Assembly (NCBI GenBank): GCA_004297625.1
Contig: SCTY01000028.1
Location: 258,848-322,847 of the forward strand
Origin: Betaproteobacteria bacterium
GTDB lineage: Bacteria > Pseudomonadota > Gammaproteobacteria > Burkholderiales > SG8-39
Direction: 5' to 3'
DNA length: 64,000 bases
Under the pieces are notes generated by a model. It was not told where the DNA came from and made no database searches. It worked only from the letters and a program-made list of their open reading frames with translations. This document shows positions 1 to 13,252 of this stretch, piece by piece (within the stretch, counting starts at the first letter, position 1; every line of letters begins with the position of its first letter). Both the position numbers and the translations under genes were made by a program.

Positions 1-884
1 CGGGCGCCGATTACGCCACCCAATCGACGCACAAGGTGCTTTCGGCGTTCTCCCAGGCGTCGATGATCCACATCAACGACCCGGAGTTCCGCGAGCACCT
101 GTTCCGCGAGAACTTCAACATGCATACCTCCACCAGCCCGCAGTACGGGCTGATCGCGAGCCTCGACGTCGCGCGCAAGCAGGCGGTGATGGAGGGCTAC
201 AAGCTGCTGTCGAGAACGCTCGAGCTCGCCGAGGAAGTGCGCGAGCTGGTGAACTCCACCAAAGTGTTCCGCGTGCTCGAGCTCGAAGACCTGCTGCCCG
301 AGCACGTGCGCCACGACGGCATTCGGCTCGATCCCACCAAGGTGACGATCGACATTTCCGGCTGCGGCTATACGGTGGAAGACCTGCAGAAGGAGCTCTT
401 CGAGCGCTACAACGTCCAGGTCGAGAAATCGACCTTCAACACGCTCACGCTGCTGCTCACCATCGGCACCACCCGCTCGAAGGTCTCCCGGCTCTACGAC
501 GCGCTGATGCGCATCGCGCGCCAGGGCCGCCATCCCCGCCGGCTGGTGCAAAGCCCGGAAATTCCCGCTTTTACGAAGTTGAGGTTCCTTCCCAGGGACG
601 CGTATTACTGCGGCGGCGAGCTGGTGCCGGTATTCGACGAGCGCGAGCGGGTGAACCGCCGCCTCGCCGGGCGCGTGTGCGCCGACCAGATCGTGCCCTA
701 CCCGCCCGGCATCCCGGTCCTCGTTCCCGGCCAGGTGATCACCTCGAAGGTCATCGGCTATCTCGGCGGCCTGCTGCACTCCACCAAGCGCATGGAGATG
801 CACGGCATCGTGCACGAAGGCTATCTGCCGTGCGTGCGCGTGCTCAAGCCCGAGGAAGAAAAGGGCTTGAAGCCCCTCGGTTGA
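1..884 (+). CDS. Orn/Lys/Arg decarboxylase, C-terminal part (5' truncated by window)
   Basis: This is the C-terminal ~293 residues of a fold-type I PLP-dependent basic amino-acid decarboxylase, which converts ornithine, lysine or arginine to a polyamine. The frame is open from base 3. The first residues include S-T-H-K (bases 24-35), where the lysine is the family's PLP Schiff-base residue. The C-terminal domain contains the typical PYPPGIPVLVPG stretch. Full-length members are about 750 residues, so more than half lies outside the window. Substrate cannot be decided from this part. It is followed by a strong terminator, so it is probably not co-transcribed with argD, though both handle ornithine-related metabolites. 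Confidence 0.9.
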   Translation, partial: GADYATQSTHKVLSAFSQASMIHINDPEFREHLFRENFNMHTSTSPQYGLIASLDVARKQAVMEGYKLLSRTLELAEEVRELVNSTKVFRVLELEDLLPEHVRHDGIRLDPTKVTIDISGCGYTVEDLQKELFERYNVQVEKSTFNTLTLLLTIGTTRSKVSRLYDALMRIARQGRHPRRLVQSPEIPAFTKLRFLPRDAYYCGGELVPVFDERERVNRRLAGRVCADQIVPYPPGIPVLVPGQVITSKVIGYLGGLLHSTKRMEMHGIVHEGYLPCVRVLKPEEEKGLKPLG

Positions 885-901
885 ACCGATAGGATTGGCC
901 G

Positions 902-926
902 AACGGCGGCCCAGGCCGCCGTTTTT
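902..926 (+). terminator. Rho-independent terminator after the decarboxylase gene
   Basis: A perfect 10-bp stem AACGGCGGCC / GGCCGCCGTT with a 2-base loop (CA) is followed by a run of Ts. It lies 18 bases after the decarboxylase stop and before the argD ribosome binding site GGGAGGG. Confidence 0.85.
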
Positions 927-944
927 CATTCCAGGGAGGGATCG

Positions 945-2128
945 ATGTCCCATGTGATGAACACCTATGCACGCCAGCCGGTCGCCTTCGTGCGCGGCGA
1001 AGGCGTGTGGCTATGGGACGAAGCGGGCAAGAAATACCTCGACGCGCTCGCCGGCATCGCGGTGAACACGCTGGGCTACGGGCATCCGCGCCTGATGCGC
1101 GCGCTCGCCGATCGCCTCGCCTCGGGGGTGCTGCACACCTCTAACCTGTGGCGCATCCCGATGCAGGAGGCCGCCGCCGACCGCATCGCGGAGATCACCG
1201 GCCTCGACGAGGTGTTCTTCTGCAACTCCGGCCTGGAAGCGAACGAGGCCGCAATCAAAGTCGCGCGCAAGTACGGCCACGAGCGCGGCATCGCCGAGCC
1301 GGCGATCATCGTGATGGAGAAGGCGTTCCACGGGCGCTCGCTCGCCACCCTTTCCGCCACCGGCAGCCGCAAGGTGCAGGCGGGCTTCGAGCCGCTCGTG
1401 TCGGGCTTCGTGCGCGTGCCGCTTAACGATCTCGACGCGGTGCGCCAGGTCGCCGAGCACAACCGCAACGTCGCCGCGGTGATGGTGGAGCCGATCCAGG
1501 GCGAAGGCGGCATCAACGTCGCGCGCCTGGACTACCTGCGCGGCCTGAAGGAGATCTGCGAGCGCGAGCAATGGCTCTTCATCTCCGACGAGGTCCAGTG
1601 CGGGCTGGGCCGCACCGGAAAGTGGTTCGTCTACCAGCACGCCGGCTTCCTTCCGGACGTGGTGCCGCTCGCCAAGGGCCTCGGCTCGGGCGTGCCCGTC
1701 GGGGCGTGCGTGGTCGGCGGCCGCGCGCGGGGCATTTTCAAGCCGGGCAACCACGGCTCGACCTTCGGCGGCAATCCGCTCGCCATGACGGCGGTGGTCG
1801 CCACGCTCGATGCGATGAAGGACGAGGGACTCCTCGCCAACGCCGAGCGCGTCGGCAAGCTGATCCGCGAGGGCATCGCCCAAGCGCTCGGACGCGCCAG
1901 CGGCGTTGTTGAAGTGCGCGGCATGGGCCTGATGATCGGCGTGGAGCTCACCCAGCCCTGCGGCGAGCTCGTCAAGCAGGCGCTCGATGCCGGGCTCGTT
2001 CTCAACGTTACCGCGGACAATGTCATCCGCCTGCTGCCGCCGCTCGTCATGAACGAAGCCGAGGGCCGCGAGGTGGTCAACCGGCTCGTGCCGCTGGTCA
2101 AGGCATTCCTGGAAAAGCGCGCCGCGGC

Positions 2129-2132
<4 letters not shown>
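945..2132 (+). CDS. argD: Acetylornithine aminotransferase
   Basis: A class-III PLP aminotransferase of 395 residues, the usual ArgD length. It converts N-acetylglutamate semialdehyde and glutamate to N-acetylornithine in cytoplasmic arginine synthesis. The PLP lysine is K244 in AKGLGSG; ISDEVQCGLGRTG precedes it and STFGGNPLA follows it. The ATG follows a strong GGGAGGG site. argF begins 4 bases before this stop (ATGA overlap), so the two are translationally coupled. Relatives include succinylornithine and GABA aminotransferases, but pairing with argF supports ArgD. Confidence 0.95.
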
Positions 2133-5095
<2,963 letters not shown>

Positions 5096-5114
5096 CCGCT
5101 CAATGGAGAGCTGA

Positions 5115-5600
5115 ATGCCTTCGTTCGACATCGTCTCCCAGGTGAATCAGCAAGAAGTGAAGAACGCGGTCGAGCAGACCAACAAGGAAATCACCAACCG
5201 CTACGACTTCAAGGGCTCGGACGCGCGCGTGGAGCACAACGAGCTCGCGCTGACGGTCTACGCCGACGACGAGTTCAAGCTCGGGCAGGTGATGGACGTG
5301 CTGCGCGCGCGCCTCGCCAAGCGCAACGTCGACGTGCGCTGCCTCGAGTCCGGCACCGTGGAGAAAATCTCCGGGGACAAGGTGAAGCAGCCGGTGACCG
5401 TGAAAGTCGGCATTGCGCAGGACAAGGCGAAGAGCATCGTCAAGCTCATCAAGGACTCGAAGCTCAAGGTCGCCGGCTCCATCCAGGGCGACGCGGTGCG
5501 CGTTTCCGGCGCGAAAAAGGACGACCTGCAGACGGCGATTCAGCTGGTGAAGAAGTCCGTCACGGACCAGCCGATTCAATTCATCAATTTCCGCGACTGA
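5115..5600 (+). CDS. yajQ: YajQ family nucleotide-binding protein
   Basis: A 161-residue cytoplasmic protein of the YajQ/DUF520 family. It begins MPSFDIVSQ and contains the conserved [14 protein letters not shown]. Family members have two RNP-like folds and have been shown to bind cyclic di-GMP and regulate virulence genes in some proteobacteria; the role here is inferred. The ATG follows GGAGAG. The 3' end overlaps the convergent amidotransferase gene by 17 bases. Confidence 0.93.
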   Translation: MPSFDIVSQVNQQEVKNAVEQTNKEITNRYDFKGSDARVEHNELALTVYADDEFKLGQVMDVLRARLAKRNVDVRCLESGTVEKISGDKVKQPVTVKVGIAQDKAKSIVKLIKDSKLKVAGSIQGDAVRVSGAKKDDLQTAIQLVKKSVTDQPIQFINFRD

Positions 5601-6297
5601 GCCCCTCGGTCCATCGGTCGTAAATCCGGTCGGCGACCTGGTGGAGCGCCGCGAGGCGCGCCTCCAGGTCGCGCCCGATTTCCTCCGGGGACTGCACCGT
5701 CGGGCTGCCGGCCGCCGCGCGCATCTCGCCGGCGCCGCCGCGGAGCCACGAGCGCACCATGTCGGCGTTCATCTCGACGTGGCATTGCATGCCCAAGTGC
5801 TTGCCGATGGCGAACGCCTGGTTGGCGCAATGCGCGTTCTCGAGCACGCGCGTCGCGCCCGGCGGAATGCTGAAAGTCTCGCCATGCCATTGGAAGGTCT
5901 CGAAGGCCTGCAGCTCGCCGAGCCACTCGCGCGCCACGCTGTTGTCGGCGACGCGCACTTCACCCCAGCCGATCTCCTTGCACGCATTGGCGCGCACCGC
6001 GCCGCCGAAAGCCTTGGCCATGAGCTGGCCGCCGAGGCAGTGCCCGAGCACCGGAAGATCGTTGCGCACCGACTCGCGAATCAGCTCGAGCGCCGGCGCG
6101 ATCCACGGCAGCGGATCGTTCACGCTCATGGGCCCGCCCATGAACACCAGACCGGAAAAGCCGCGCGGATCGCGCGGCACCGGCGCGCCCTCATCCAGCG
6201 GCACCAGCCGCCACGCAATTGAGCGGCTTTCGAGATAGGTGGCAAAATAGCCCGGACCCTCGCTCCGGGCGCTTCTAAAAATGGCCACGGGTTTCAT
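5584..6297 (-). CDS. Class I glutamine amidotransferase (GMP synthase-like)
   Basis: A stand-alone class I glutamine amidotransferase domain of 237 residues. The nucleophile elbow is GHCLGG with Cys87, and the C-terminal QCHVEM region probably carries the catalytic His and Glu. These domains release ammonia from glutamine or hydrolyse gamma-glutamyl bonds; the acceptor is unknown. I start at ATG 6297 (MKPVAIFRS) because relatives start there, although the frame is open further upstream. This start overlaps the start of the divergent protease gene within the tetranucleotide CATG. Confidence 0.85.
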   Translation of the reverse strand: MKPVAIFRSARSEGPGYFATYLESRSIAWRLVPLDEGAPVPRDPRGFSGLVFMGGPMSVNDPLPWIAPALELIRESVRNDLPVLGHCLGGQLMAKAFGGAVRANACKEIGWGEVRVADNSVAREWLGELQAFETFQWHGETFSIPPGATRVLENAHCANQAFAIGKHLGMQCHVEMNADMVRSWLRGGAGEMRAAAGSPTVQSPEEIGRDLEARLAALHQVADRIYDRWTEGLSRGN

Positions 6298-6928
6298 GAC
6301 CCATTCTATTGCGCTTGTCCTTGCTCTTGCCTGCGGCACGGCGGCCGCGGCCGAAGTCGCGCTGATCGGCATCATTGGCGAGCGCGCCGCGGTGCTTGCC
6401 GTGGACGGCGGCGACCCGAAGACCGTCAAGGTCGGCCAGAAGTGGAAAGGCATCACCGTGCTCTCGGTCGAGAAGGACCGCGCCACGGTGGAGGTCGACG
6501 GCCGCAGGCGCGTTCTCGTGCAGGGCCAGCACTATCGCAGCGCCGCAGCGCTATCCGAGCGGCAACAGGTGACGCTCGCCGCCGACCGGCACGGCCACTT
6601 CGTCACGCAGGGCGCCATCAACGGCAACCCGGTGCGCTTCCTGGTCGACACGGGCGCCACCTCGATCGCGCTGCCGGGGCGCGATGCCGAGCGCCTCGGG
6701 ATCGACTACCGCAAGGGCGCGCGCGGCGTGACGCAGACGGCGAACGGCACGGTCGCGGTGTATCGCGTGGTCTTCGACAGCGTGAGGCTCGGAGGCATCG
6801 AGCTCAGGATGGTCGAAGGGGTGGTGATCGAGCAGGGACTCGATATCGCGCTTCTCGGCATGAGCTTCCTCAACCGCGTGGAAATGAAGCGCGACGGCGA
6901 AACCATGACCCTCATCCGCCGCTTCTAG
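6296..6928 (+). CDS. Retropepsin-like aspartic protease, exported (TIGR02281-type)
   Basis: A signal peptide (to about residue 19, ACGTAAAA) leads into a mature domain of about 190 residues. The active-site motif is VDTGATSIALPG, followed by LLGMSFLN near the C-terminus. These are the marks of single-domain clan AA proteases, which must dimerise to form the site. It probably acts in the periplasm; the substrate is unknown. ATG 6296 gives a compact signal peptide, and ATG 6281 in the same frame is an alternative. A paralogue lies at 8456-9067. Confidence 0.85.
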   Translation: MTHSIALVLALACGTAAAAEVALIGIIGERAAVLAVDGGDPKTVKVGQKWKGITVLSVEKDRATVEVDGRRRVLVQGQHYRSAAALSERQQVTLAADRHGHFVTQGAINGNPVRFLVDTGATSIALPGRDAERLGIDYRKGARGVTQTANGTVAVYRVVFDSVRLGGIELRMVEGVVIEQGLDIALLGMSFLNRVEMKRDGETMTLIRRF

Positions 6929-6931
6929 CGG

Positions 6932-7621
6932 CTACTTTCCGGGAACGAGGGGGACGAAGCGCACAGGCAGCACGCGCTTCTCGTCGTAGCCGCCGTCCGC
7001 GCGCTTGGCCAGCACCTTCAGATATTGGATTTCGCCTTCGCCGCCCACCGGGATGACCATGCGCCCGCCCGTCTTCAGCTGCGCGAGCAGCGCCGGCGGC
7101 ACGCGCGGCGCGGCGGCCGTGACCACGATGCCGTCGAACGGCGCCTTCTCGGGCCAGCCGGCGTAGCCGTCGCCGATGCGCACCTCGACATTGCGATAGC
7201 CCAGCTCGGCGAGCTTCGCCGCGGCGGTCTTGCCCAAAGACTCGATCAGCTCGATGGTGTAGACCTGCTTCACCATCTCGGCGAGCACCGCCGCCTGGTA
7301 GCCCGAGCCGGTGCCGACTTCCAGCACCACGCTGCGCGCGTCGACCTGCAGGAGATCGCTCGAAAGCGCCACGATGTAGGGCTGGGAGATGGTCTGGCCG
7401 CCGCCGATCGGCAGCGGATAGTTGCGGTACGCGGCCGGCAGCTGAGAGGGTGGAACCAAACGGTGCCGCTCGACTTTGCCGAGCGCGGCGCGCACCGCCG
7501 GCGACATGGCGGCGAGGCCCGTCTCGACGCGCGTCTCGGCATACATCGCGTCGACCTCGGCCACCATGCGCGCACGCTGCGCCGCGAAGTCCTGGCTGTC
7601 CGCGGCGCCGAAGCCCAGCAT
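6932..7621 (-). CDS. pcm: Protein-L-isoaspartate O-methyltransferase
   Basis: A SAM-dependent methyltransferase that starts repair of isoaspartyl residues in aged proteins. Visible marks are GQTISQPYIVA and the SAM-binding VLEVGTGSGYQAAVLA. From ATG 7621 it is 229 residues, about 20 longer than E. coli Pcm. The extra N-terminus (MLGFGAADS) may be a short export signal remnant or a start error. It begins 17 bases after the folE2 stop and closes the operon running from xseB. Confidence 0.9.
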   Translation of the reverse strand: MLGFGAADSQDFAAQRARMVAEVDAMYAETRVETGLAAMSPAVRAALGKVERHRLVPPSQLPAAYRNYPLPIGGGQTISQPYIVALSSDLLQVDARSVVLEVGTGSGYQAAVLAEMVKQVYTIELIESLGKTAAAKLAELGYRNVEVRIGDGYAGWPEKAPFDGIVVTAAAPRVPPALLAQLKTGGRMVIPVGGEGEIQYLKVLAKRADGGYDEKRVLPVRFVPLVPGK

Positions 7622-7638
7622 ACCGATCAGAAACCCGG

Positions 7639-8442
7639 CTAAGCGCCTCGTTTGTTCCTCTCGATGAGGGCGTAGGCGCTGTGGTTGTGGATCGACTCGA
7701 AATTCTCCGACTCGATCACATAGGCGTCGATGCGCTCGTCGAGGTTGAGCACCGCGGCCACGTCGCGCACCAGGTCCTCTACGAATTTCGGGTTGTCGTA
7801 GGCGCGCTCGGTGACGTACTTCTCGTCGGGGCGCTTGAGCAGGCCGTAGAGCTCGCTCGAGCCCTGCTTCTCGACGATGTCGACGATCTCCTCGATCCAG
7901 ACGAAGTCGTTGGTGCGCGCGGTCACGGTGACGTGCGAGCGCTGGTTGTGCGCGCCGCGCTGCGAGATTTCCTTGGAGCACGGGCACAGGCTCGTCACCG
8001 GCACCACCACTTTCATCCGGAAACTCTGCTTGCCCTTGCGGATCTCGCCGGTGAAGCGGACGTCGTAGTCCATGAGGCTCTTCACCCCGGAGACCGGAGC
8101 CTGCTTCTCGATGAAGTACGGGAAGGACATCTCGATGTGGCCTTCCTCCGCTTCCAGCTTCTCCACCATCTCGCGCAGCATGACCTGGAAGGTGCCGACG
8201 GTGATCTCGCGCTCGTGCGCCTCCAGGATCTCGACGAAGCGCGACATATGGGTGCCCTTGAAGTGGTGCGGCAATCCCACGTACATGTTGAACGTGGCGA
8301 TGGTGTGCTGCACCCCGCCCGAGCGCTCCTGGATGCGCACCGGGTGGCGGATGGCCTTGATGCCCACCTTGTCGATCGCCAGCTGGCGCGAATCGTGCGC
8401 GCTCTGGACGTCCGGAATGTTGTACAGATCTCTGGACTTCAT
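7639..8442 (-). CDS. folE2: GTP cyclohydrolase FolE2 (type IB)
   Basis: Converts GTP to 7,8-dihydroneopterin triphosphate for folate (and queuosine) synthesis. At 267 residues it is the usual size. Diagnostic features are [17 protein letters not shown] and [11 protein letters not shown], whose cysteine belongs to the metal site of type IB enzymes. Type IB enzymes can use metals other than zinc and are often zinc-repressed elsewhere. No Zur site was identified here. It sits between the protease paralogue (13-base gap) and pcm. Confidence 0.95.
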   Translation of the reverse strand: MKSRDLYNIPDVQSAHDSRQLAIDKVGIKAIRHPVRIQERSGGVQHTIATFNMYVGLPHHFKGTHMSRFVEILEAHEREITVGTFQVMLREMVEKLEAEEGHIEMSFPYFIEKQAPVSGVKSLMDYDVRFTGEIRKGKQSFRMKVVVPVTSLCPCSKEISQRGAHNQRSHVTVTARTNDFVWIEEIVDIVEKQGSSELYGLLKRPDEKYVTERAYDNPKFVEDLVRDVAAVLNLDERIDAYVIESENFESIHNHSAYALIERNKRGA

Positions 8443-8455
8443 GATCGCTATTTTA

Positions 8456-9067
8456 TCAATGCCGGCCGGTCAGGGTCAGGGTCCGGCCGCTGCGCTGCAA
8501 CTCCACCTGATTGAGAAAACTCATACCCAGCAATGCGATAGGCAGCTCGTTGGCCTCGCTTACGGTGGCCTCCACGTCGCGCACCAGCAGGTCGCCGACG
8601 CGCACGTACGCCAGCCGTGCGACCAGTGCCGAGCGCGGACCCCCGGCCGTCTGCACCCACACACGGCGTGCGCCAGCGAAATTCACGCCCGCGCGCTGCG
8701 CATCGGCCAGGTTGATCGCCACTGCAGTCGCCCCGGTATCGATGAGCGCGCGCAGCGGCGCGCCGTTCACGTCCGCATTCACGATGAAGTGTCCGCGCTC
8801 GTCGGCCTGCAGCACCACGCTCGGCGCGGTGCTCGAGCCCAGACGCATCTGCCAGCGCCGGCCGTCGAACTCGAGCAGCGCCGCGCCGTCGCGGATCTCG
8901 ACCAGCCGAACGCCTTCGGGAGACGACTCGCCGGTTCGCAGCGTGCGCACCGCGCGGTTGTCGATCAGCAGCTCGACGCGCGAGCCGGTGAGCGACATCA
9001 CCATGACGTTGGTGGCGAGCGCGGGAAAGGCAAGCGCCGCGAGCAGCCACGCGGCGATGCGCTTCAA
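8456..9067 (-). CDS. Retropepsin-like aspartic protease, exported (second copy)
   Basis: A 203-residue paralogue of the protein at 6296. It has a signal peptide (residues 1-18, ending FPALA), the active-site motif [11 protein letters not shown] and the C-terminal [12 protein letters not shown]. The start is TTG 9067, overlapping the dxs stop as TTGA and placing a clean signal peptide at the N-terminus. No ATG is suitably placed. Dimerisation is expected from the single DTG motif. Its role in an isoprenoid/folate operon is not obvious and may be only co-expression. Confidence 0.85.
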   Translation of the reverse strand: MKRIAAWLLAALAFPALATNVMVMSLTGSRVELLIDNRAVRTLRTGESSPEGVRLVEIRDGAALLEFDGRRWQMRLGSSTAPSVVLQADERGHFIVNADVNGAPLRALIDTGATAVAINLADAQRAGVNFAGARRVWVQTAGGPRSALVARLAYVRVGDLLVRDVEATVSEANELPIALLGMSFLNQVELQRSGRTLTLTGRH

Positions 9068-10908
9068 CCCTGCTCCAGGGCGCGCCGGATGGATTGGGCG
9101 ATTCCCGCGGCGTCCAGGCCCACCGAGGCGAGCAGGCGCGCCGGGTCGCCGTGGTCGATGAACCGGTCGGGCAGGCCGAGCAGCAGGACGCGTTTCTCCA
9201 AGCGAAGGTCCGCAAGCGCCTCGCACACCGCCGAGCCCGCACCCCCCATCACCTGGTGCTCTTCCACCGTGACGAGCAGCTCGTGGCTCGCGGCCAGCTC
9301 GCGCACGAGTTCGAGGTCGAGCGGCTTCACAAAACGCATGTTCGCGACCGTGGCATCGACGGATTCCGCTGCCTCCAGCGCGGGCTTCAGCAGCGCACCG
9401 AACGCGAGAATCGCCACGTGCTGCCCGCGCCGGCGCACCTCGCCCTTGCCCACGGCAAGCGATTTCATTTCTTTGCTCGCTTCGCCAAGCGCCGCGCCGC
9501 GCGGATACCGGACTGCGGCCGGCGAGCCGAGCATGAGGCCGGTATAGAGCATCTGCCGGCATTCGTCGGCGTCCGAGGGCGCCATCACGGCAAGGTTCGG
9601 CAGCGTGCGCAGGTACGCGTAGTCGAACGCGCCGTTGTGCGTCGCGCCGTCTCCGCCCACCAGCCCGCCGCGGTCGAGCGCGAAGAGCACCGGAAGATTC
9701 TGGATCGCCACGTCGTGGATAAGCTGGTCGTAGCCGCGCTGCAGGAACGTCGAATAGATCGCGAGGACCGGCTTCATGCCCTCGCACGCGAGACCGGCGG
9801 CGAAGGTCACCGCGTGCTGCTCCGCGATGCCGACGTCGAAATAGCGGTCGGGGAAGAGCTCGGAGTACTTCACCATGCCCGAGCCCTCGCGCATCGCGGG
9901 CGTGATGCCGACCACGCGCGGGTCGCGCGCCGCAACGTCGCACAGCCAGTCGCCGAAGATCTGTGAATACGTCGGCTTGGCCCCGGGAACGATCTTCAAG
10001 CCTTCGGCGGGGTTGAACTTGCCCGGTCCGTGATACGCGATCGGGTCGTCTTCGGCGAGCTTGTAGCCCTGGCCCTTGCGCGTAATGACGTGCAGGAACT
10101 GCGGGCCCTTCAGCTTCTTGATGTTGGTGAGCGTCGGGATCAGGGCGTCGAGGTCGTGCCCATCGATAGGTCCGAGGTAATTGAATCCGAATTCCTCGAA
10201 GAGCGTCGAGGGCGTCACCATGCCTTTCATGTGCTCCTCGGCGCGCCGCGCGAGCTCCCACACGCCCGGCACGCGCTTCAGCAGGTGCTCGCTCGCCCGC
10301 CGCGCGGTCGAATAGATGCGCCCGGAGAGCAGCTTCGCCAGATAGTTCGTCAGCGCGCCGACCGGCGGCGAAATCGACATCTCGTTGTCGTTGAGGATCA
10401 CGAGCAGGTCGACGTTCATGGCGCCGGCGTTGTTCATCGCCTCGTAGGCCATGCCGGCGGACATCGCACCGTCGCCGATGACGGCGATGCAGCGCCGCTC
10501 CTCGCCGGTGAGCTTGGAGGCCACAGCCATGCCGAGCGCCGCGGAAATCGACGTTGAGGAGTGCGCGGTGCCGAAAGTGTCGTATTTCGATTCGCTGCGC
10601 CGGGGGAAGCCGGAGATGCCGCCCATCGTGCGCAGGCGCGCCATCGCCTCCCGGCGGCCGGTGAGGATCTTGTGCGGATAGGTCTGGTGGCCGACGTCCC
10701 AGACGATGCGGTCGTGCGGCGTGTCGAAGATGTAGTGCAGCGCGATGGTCAGCTCGACCGTGCCAAGATTGGACGACAGATGTCCGCCGGTGCGCGACAC
10801 CGACTCGAGCACGTACGCGCGCAGCTCGTCGGCGAGCTGGCGCAGCTGCTTGCGCTCGAGCGCGCGCAGCTGCGTCGGATCGTCGATGGTCTTCAGCAGC
10901 TCGTACAT
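9064..10908 (-). CDS. dxs: 1-deoxy-D-xylulose-5-phosphate synthase
   Basis: Thiamine-diphosphate transketolase family enzyme that condenses pyruvate and glyceraldehyde 3-phosphate, the first step of the MEP isoprenoid pathway. Visible motifs are [32 protein letters not shown] (ThDP/Mg site) and [14 protein letters not shown] chose ATG 10908 ([11 protein letters not shown]), where Burkholderia homologues start, giving 614 residues. ATG 10956 in frame would add 16 residues. It lies just after ispA, its pathway partner, and overlaps the next gene by TTGA. Confidence 0.96.
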   Translation of the reverse strand: MYELLKTIDDPTQLRALERKQLRQLADELRAYVLESVSRTGGHLSSNLGTVELTIALHYIFDTPHDRIVWDVGHQTYPHKILTGRREAMARLRTMGGISGFPRRSESKYDTFGTAHSSTSISAALGMAVASKLTGEERRCIAVIGDGAMSAGMAYEAMNNAGAMNVDLLVILNDNEMSISPPVGALTNYLAKLLSGRIYSTARRASEHLLKRVPGVWELARRAEEHMKGMVTPSTLFEEFGFNYLGPIDGHDLDALIPTLTNIKKLKGPQFLHVITRKGQGYKLAEDDPIAYHGPGKFNPAEGLKIVPGAKPTYSQIFGDWLCDVAARDPRVVGITPAMREGSGMVKYSELFPDRYFDVGIAEQHAVTFAAGLACEGMKPVLAIYSTFLQRGYDQLIHDVAIQNLPVLFALDRGGLVGGDGATHNGAFDYAYLRTLPNLAVMAPSDADECRQMLYTGLMLGSPAAVRYPRGAALGEASKEMKSLAVGKGEVRRRGQHVAILAFGALLKPALEAAESVDATVANMRFVKPLDLELVRELAASHELLVTVEEHQVMGGAGSAVCEALADLRLEKRVLLLGLPDRFIDHGDPARLLASVGLDAAGIAQSIRRALEQG

Positions 10909-10958
10909 CGACGGATTGTAGCCCTCGTGAGCGAGCTCTCCGGTGATCGCAGTCATGC

Positions 10959-11858
10959 CTAGAATTTTCTCAGCACGATGAAGTCCGCAATCTGCGCAAG
11001 GCGGCGTGCGCGGCCGCCGAGCCCGTCGAGCGCGGCGAGCGCTTCGGCGCGCAGCTCGTCCGCGAGCTGCCGCGCGGGCGCAAGCCCGAGCGCGGCCACG
11101 TAGGTGGCCTTGCCCTGCTTCGAATCCTTGCCCGCCGTCTTGCCGAGCGTAGCGGTGCTGGCATCGTGATCGAGCACATCGTCGACCACCTGGAACGCGA
11201 GCCCGATCGCCTTGGCGTAGCGGTCCAGGCGCTGCCGCTCGTCGGCGTTCCCCTGGCCGCAGTCCGCGCCGAGCCGTACGGCAGCGCGGATGAGAGCGCC
11301 GGTCTTGTGGATATGCATGAACTCGAGCTCCGGGAGACTGAGCGCCGCGCCGGTCGACTCCAGATCGATCTGCTGCCCGCCCGCCATGCCGCGCGAGCCC
11401 GCGGCCACGGCAAGGGTTCTCACCATCTCGAGCTGAAGGCGCGGGTCGTCGGCGAGGCGATGCTCCGCGAGCAGCTGGAAAGCGAGCGACTGGAGCGCGT
11501 CGCCGACGAGCAGCGCGGTCGCCTCGTTGTATTCCACGTGCACCGTGGGCTTGCCGCGGCGCAGGACATCGTTGTCCATGCACGGCAGGTCGTCGTGCAC
11601 CAGCGAGTAGGCATGAATGAGCTCGACCGCGACCGCGGCGACCTCGAGCCGCTCGGGCATCGCCTGCGTGACCTCGCCGGCGCCGAAGGCGAGCAGCGGC
11701 CGCACCCGCTTGCCGCCTTCGAGGCTGGCGTAGCGCATCGCCTCATGCAGGCGCGTGGACGCGATATGACTCGCCGGCAGCAGGCGCGCGAGCGCTGCCT
11801 CCATGCGCGCCTGGATGCCGCCCATCCAGGCCTGAAAATCGCTTTCAATGACCTTCAT
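10959..11858 (-). CDS. ispA: Farnesyl diphosphate synthase (polyprenyl synthetase)
   Basis: Condenses DMAPP/IPP to geranyl and farnesyl diphosphate for quinones and undecaprenyl carrier. The first aspartate-rich motif is DDLPCMDND and the second is DDVLDHDAS. The [10 protein letters not shown] segment between them is typical of short-chain (C15) synthases. It is 299 residues, equal to E. coli IspA. It overlaps xseB by 14 bases upstream and dxs follows closely, giving the usual proteobacterial order xseB-ispA-dxs. Confidence 0.95.
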   Translation of the reverse strand: MKVIESDFQAWMGGIQARMEAALARLLPASHIASTRLHEAMRYASLEGGKRVRPLLAFGAGEVTQAMPERLEVAAVAVELIHAYSLVHDDLPCMDNDVLRRGKPTVHVEYNEATALLVGDALQSLAFQLLAEHRLADDPRLQLEMVRTLAVAAGSRGMAGGQQIDLESTGAALSLPELEFMHIHKTGALIRAAVRLGADCGQGNADERQRLDRYAKAIGLAFQVVDDVLDHDASTATLGKTAGKDSKQGKATYVAALGLAPARQLADELRAEALAALDGLGGRARRLAQIADFIVLRKF

Positions 11859-12108
11859 CGGAGTCGGAGGTGCCCTCCGGCGAGCCGAGCGCCGCCTCGA
11901 GCGGCTTCAAGACTTCGCCCTCGAGGATCTTGACTTGCTGCTGCGCCGCCTCCAGCTTCTGCTGGCAGAAGCGCGCAAGCTCCAGGCCGCGCTTGTGAGT
12001 GGCGAGCGCCTGCTCGAGCGACAACTCGCCGCTCTCCATGCGCGAGACGATTTTTTCCAGCTCGGCGAGCGCTTTCTCGAAGGAAAGCTCGCCAGAAGGC
12101 TTGCTCAT
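11845..12108 (-). CDS. xseB: Exodeoxyribonuclease VII small subunit
   Basis: An 87-residue helical protein with [20 protein letters not shown] and [13 protein letters not shown], the XseB signature. Several copies bind the XseA large subunit to form exonuclease VII, which degrades single-stranded DNA. The large subunit is at 30738, 19 kb away. First gene of its operon and divergent from the Rieske gene across 40 bases that contain AT-rich promoter-like DNA. Confidence 0.95.
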   Translation of the reverse strand: MSKPSGELSFEKALAELEKIVSRMESGELSLEQALATHKRGLELARFCQQKLEAAQQQVKILEGEVLKPLEAALGSPEGTSDSDEGH

Positions 12109-12148
12109 CTTTTAGTAAAATACTGTTTTTTTAGGGGCTTTACAACGA

Positions 12149-13252
12149 ATGTCCGATGTCGCGCATCTTGCGCAGGTGAGACCGGCAAGCTGCCAGCTGC
12201 CGATGTCCTGGTATTTCGATCCGGCAATTTTCGAGCTCGAGAAGAAGCGGCTCTTCGAGGCCGGGCCGAACTACGTCGGCCACGAGCTGATGGTGCCGCA
12301 GGCGGGCGACTATCACACGCTCGAATGGGCCGACGACGCGTGGATGCTGGTGCGAAGCCGAAGCGGCGTCGAGCTGCTCTCGAACGTCTGCCGGCACCGC
12401 CAGGCGATCATGCTCGGCGGGCGCGGCAACGCTCGGAACATCGTCTGCCCGGTGCACCGCTGGACCTACGATCTCAAGGGCGAGCTGCTCGGCGCGCCGC
12501 ATTTCGGCGAAAGCCCCTGCGTCAAGCTGCGCTCCAAGCCGCTCGGCAACTGGAACGGGCTGCTCTTCACCGGGCCCCGCGACCCGGCGCGCGATCTCGC
12601 AAAGATCACCACCGCCGCCGACTGGGATTTCACCGGCTACGTGCTCGACTCGGTGCGCATCGACGAATACAACGTCAACTGGAAAACCTTCATCGAGGTG
12701 TATCTCGAGGTCTACCATGTCGAGCCTTTCCATCCGGGGCTAGGCAACTTCACCGACTGCAATAATTTCACCGTCGACTACGGCGAGGACTTCTCGGTGC
12801 AGATCGTCGCGCCCAAGGCCGGACTGGCGAAGCCGGGAACCCCCGCGTACAAGCGCTGGCACGAGGCCTGCCTCAAGCACCTCGAAGGCCGCGAGCCCAA
12901 GCAAGGCGCGCTGTGGATGACCTACTACCCGGGGCTGATGCTCGAGTGGTATCCGAACGTGCTTGTGGTATCGCACCTCATCCCGCGCTCGCCGACGCGC
13001 ACTACGAACGTGGTGGAGTTCTATTACCCCGAGGAGATCGCGCTTTTCGAGCGCGAGTTCGCCGAGGCGCAGCAGGCCGCTTACGTGGAAACGGCGATCG
13101 AGGATAACGAGATTTGCGAGCGCCTGGACCGCGGCCGCCGCGCGCTGTACGAGAACGGCATGGACGACGCCGGCCCGTACCAGTCGCCGATGGAGGACGC
13201 CGAGGTGCACTTCCATGAGTGGCTCCACGCTCGTCTCCACCGAAGCGCTTAG
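12149..13252 (+). CDS. Rieske non-heme iron oxygenase, alpha subunit
   Basis: A 367-residue ring-hydroxylating-type oxygenase. The Rieske [2Fe-2S] ligands are C81/H83 (CRHR) and C100/H103 (CPVHRW). The mononuclear iron site is suggested by NWKTFIEVYLEVYH with H190 and H195. No beta subunit, ferredoxin or reductase gene is adjacent, so electrons must come from elsewhere. The substrate cannot be predicted. The next gene starts 38 bases inside this one, so it is co-translated with a sulfurtransferase and a DUF2784 membrane protein. Confidence 0.88.
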   Translation: MSDVAHLAQVRPASCQLPMSWYFDPAIFELEKKRLFEAGPNYVGHELMVPQAGDYHTLEWADDAWMLVRSRSGVELLSNVCRHRQAIMLGGRGNARNIVCPVHRWTYDLKGELLGAPHFGESPCVKLRSKPLGNWNGLLFTGPRDPARDLAKITTAADWDFTGYVLDSVRIDEYNVNWKTFIEVYLEVYHVEPFHPGLGNFTDCNNFTVDYGEDFSVQIVAPKAGLAKPGTPAYKRWHEACLKHLEGREPKQGALWMTYYPGLMLEWYPNVLVVSHLIPRSPTRTTNVVEFYYPEEIALFEREFAEAQQAAYVETAIEDNEICERLDRGRRALYENGMDDAGPYQSPMEDAEVHFHEWLHARLHRSA

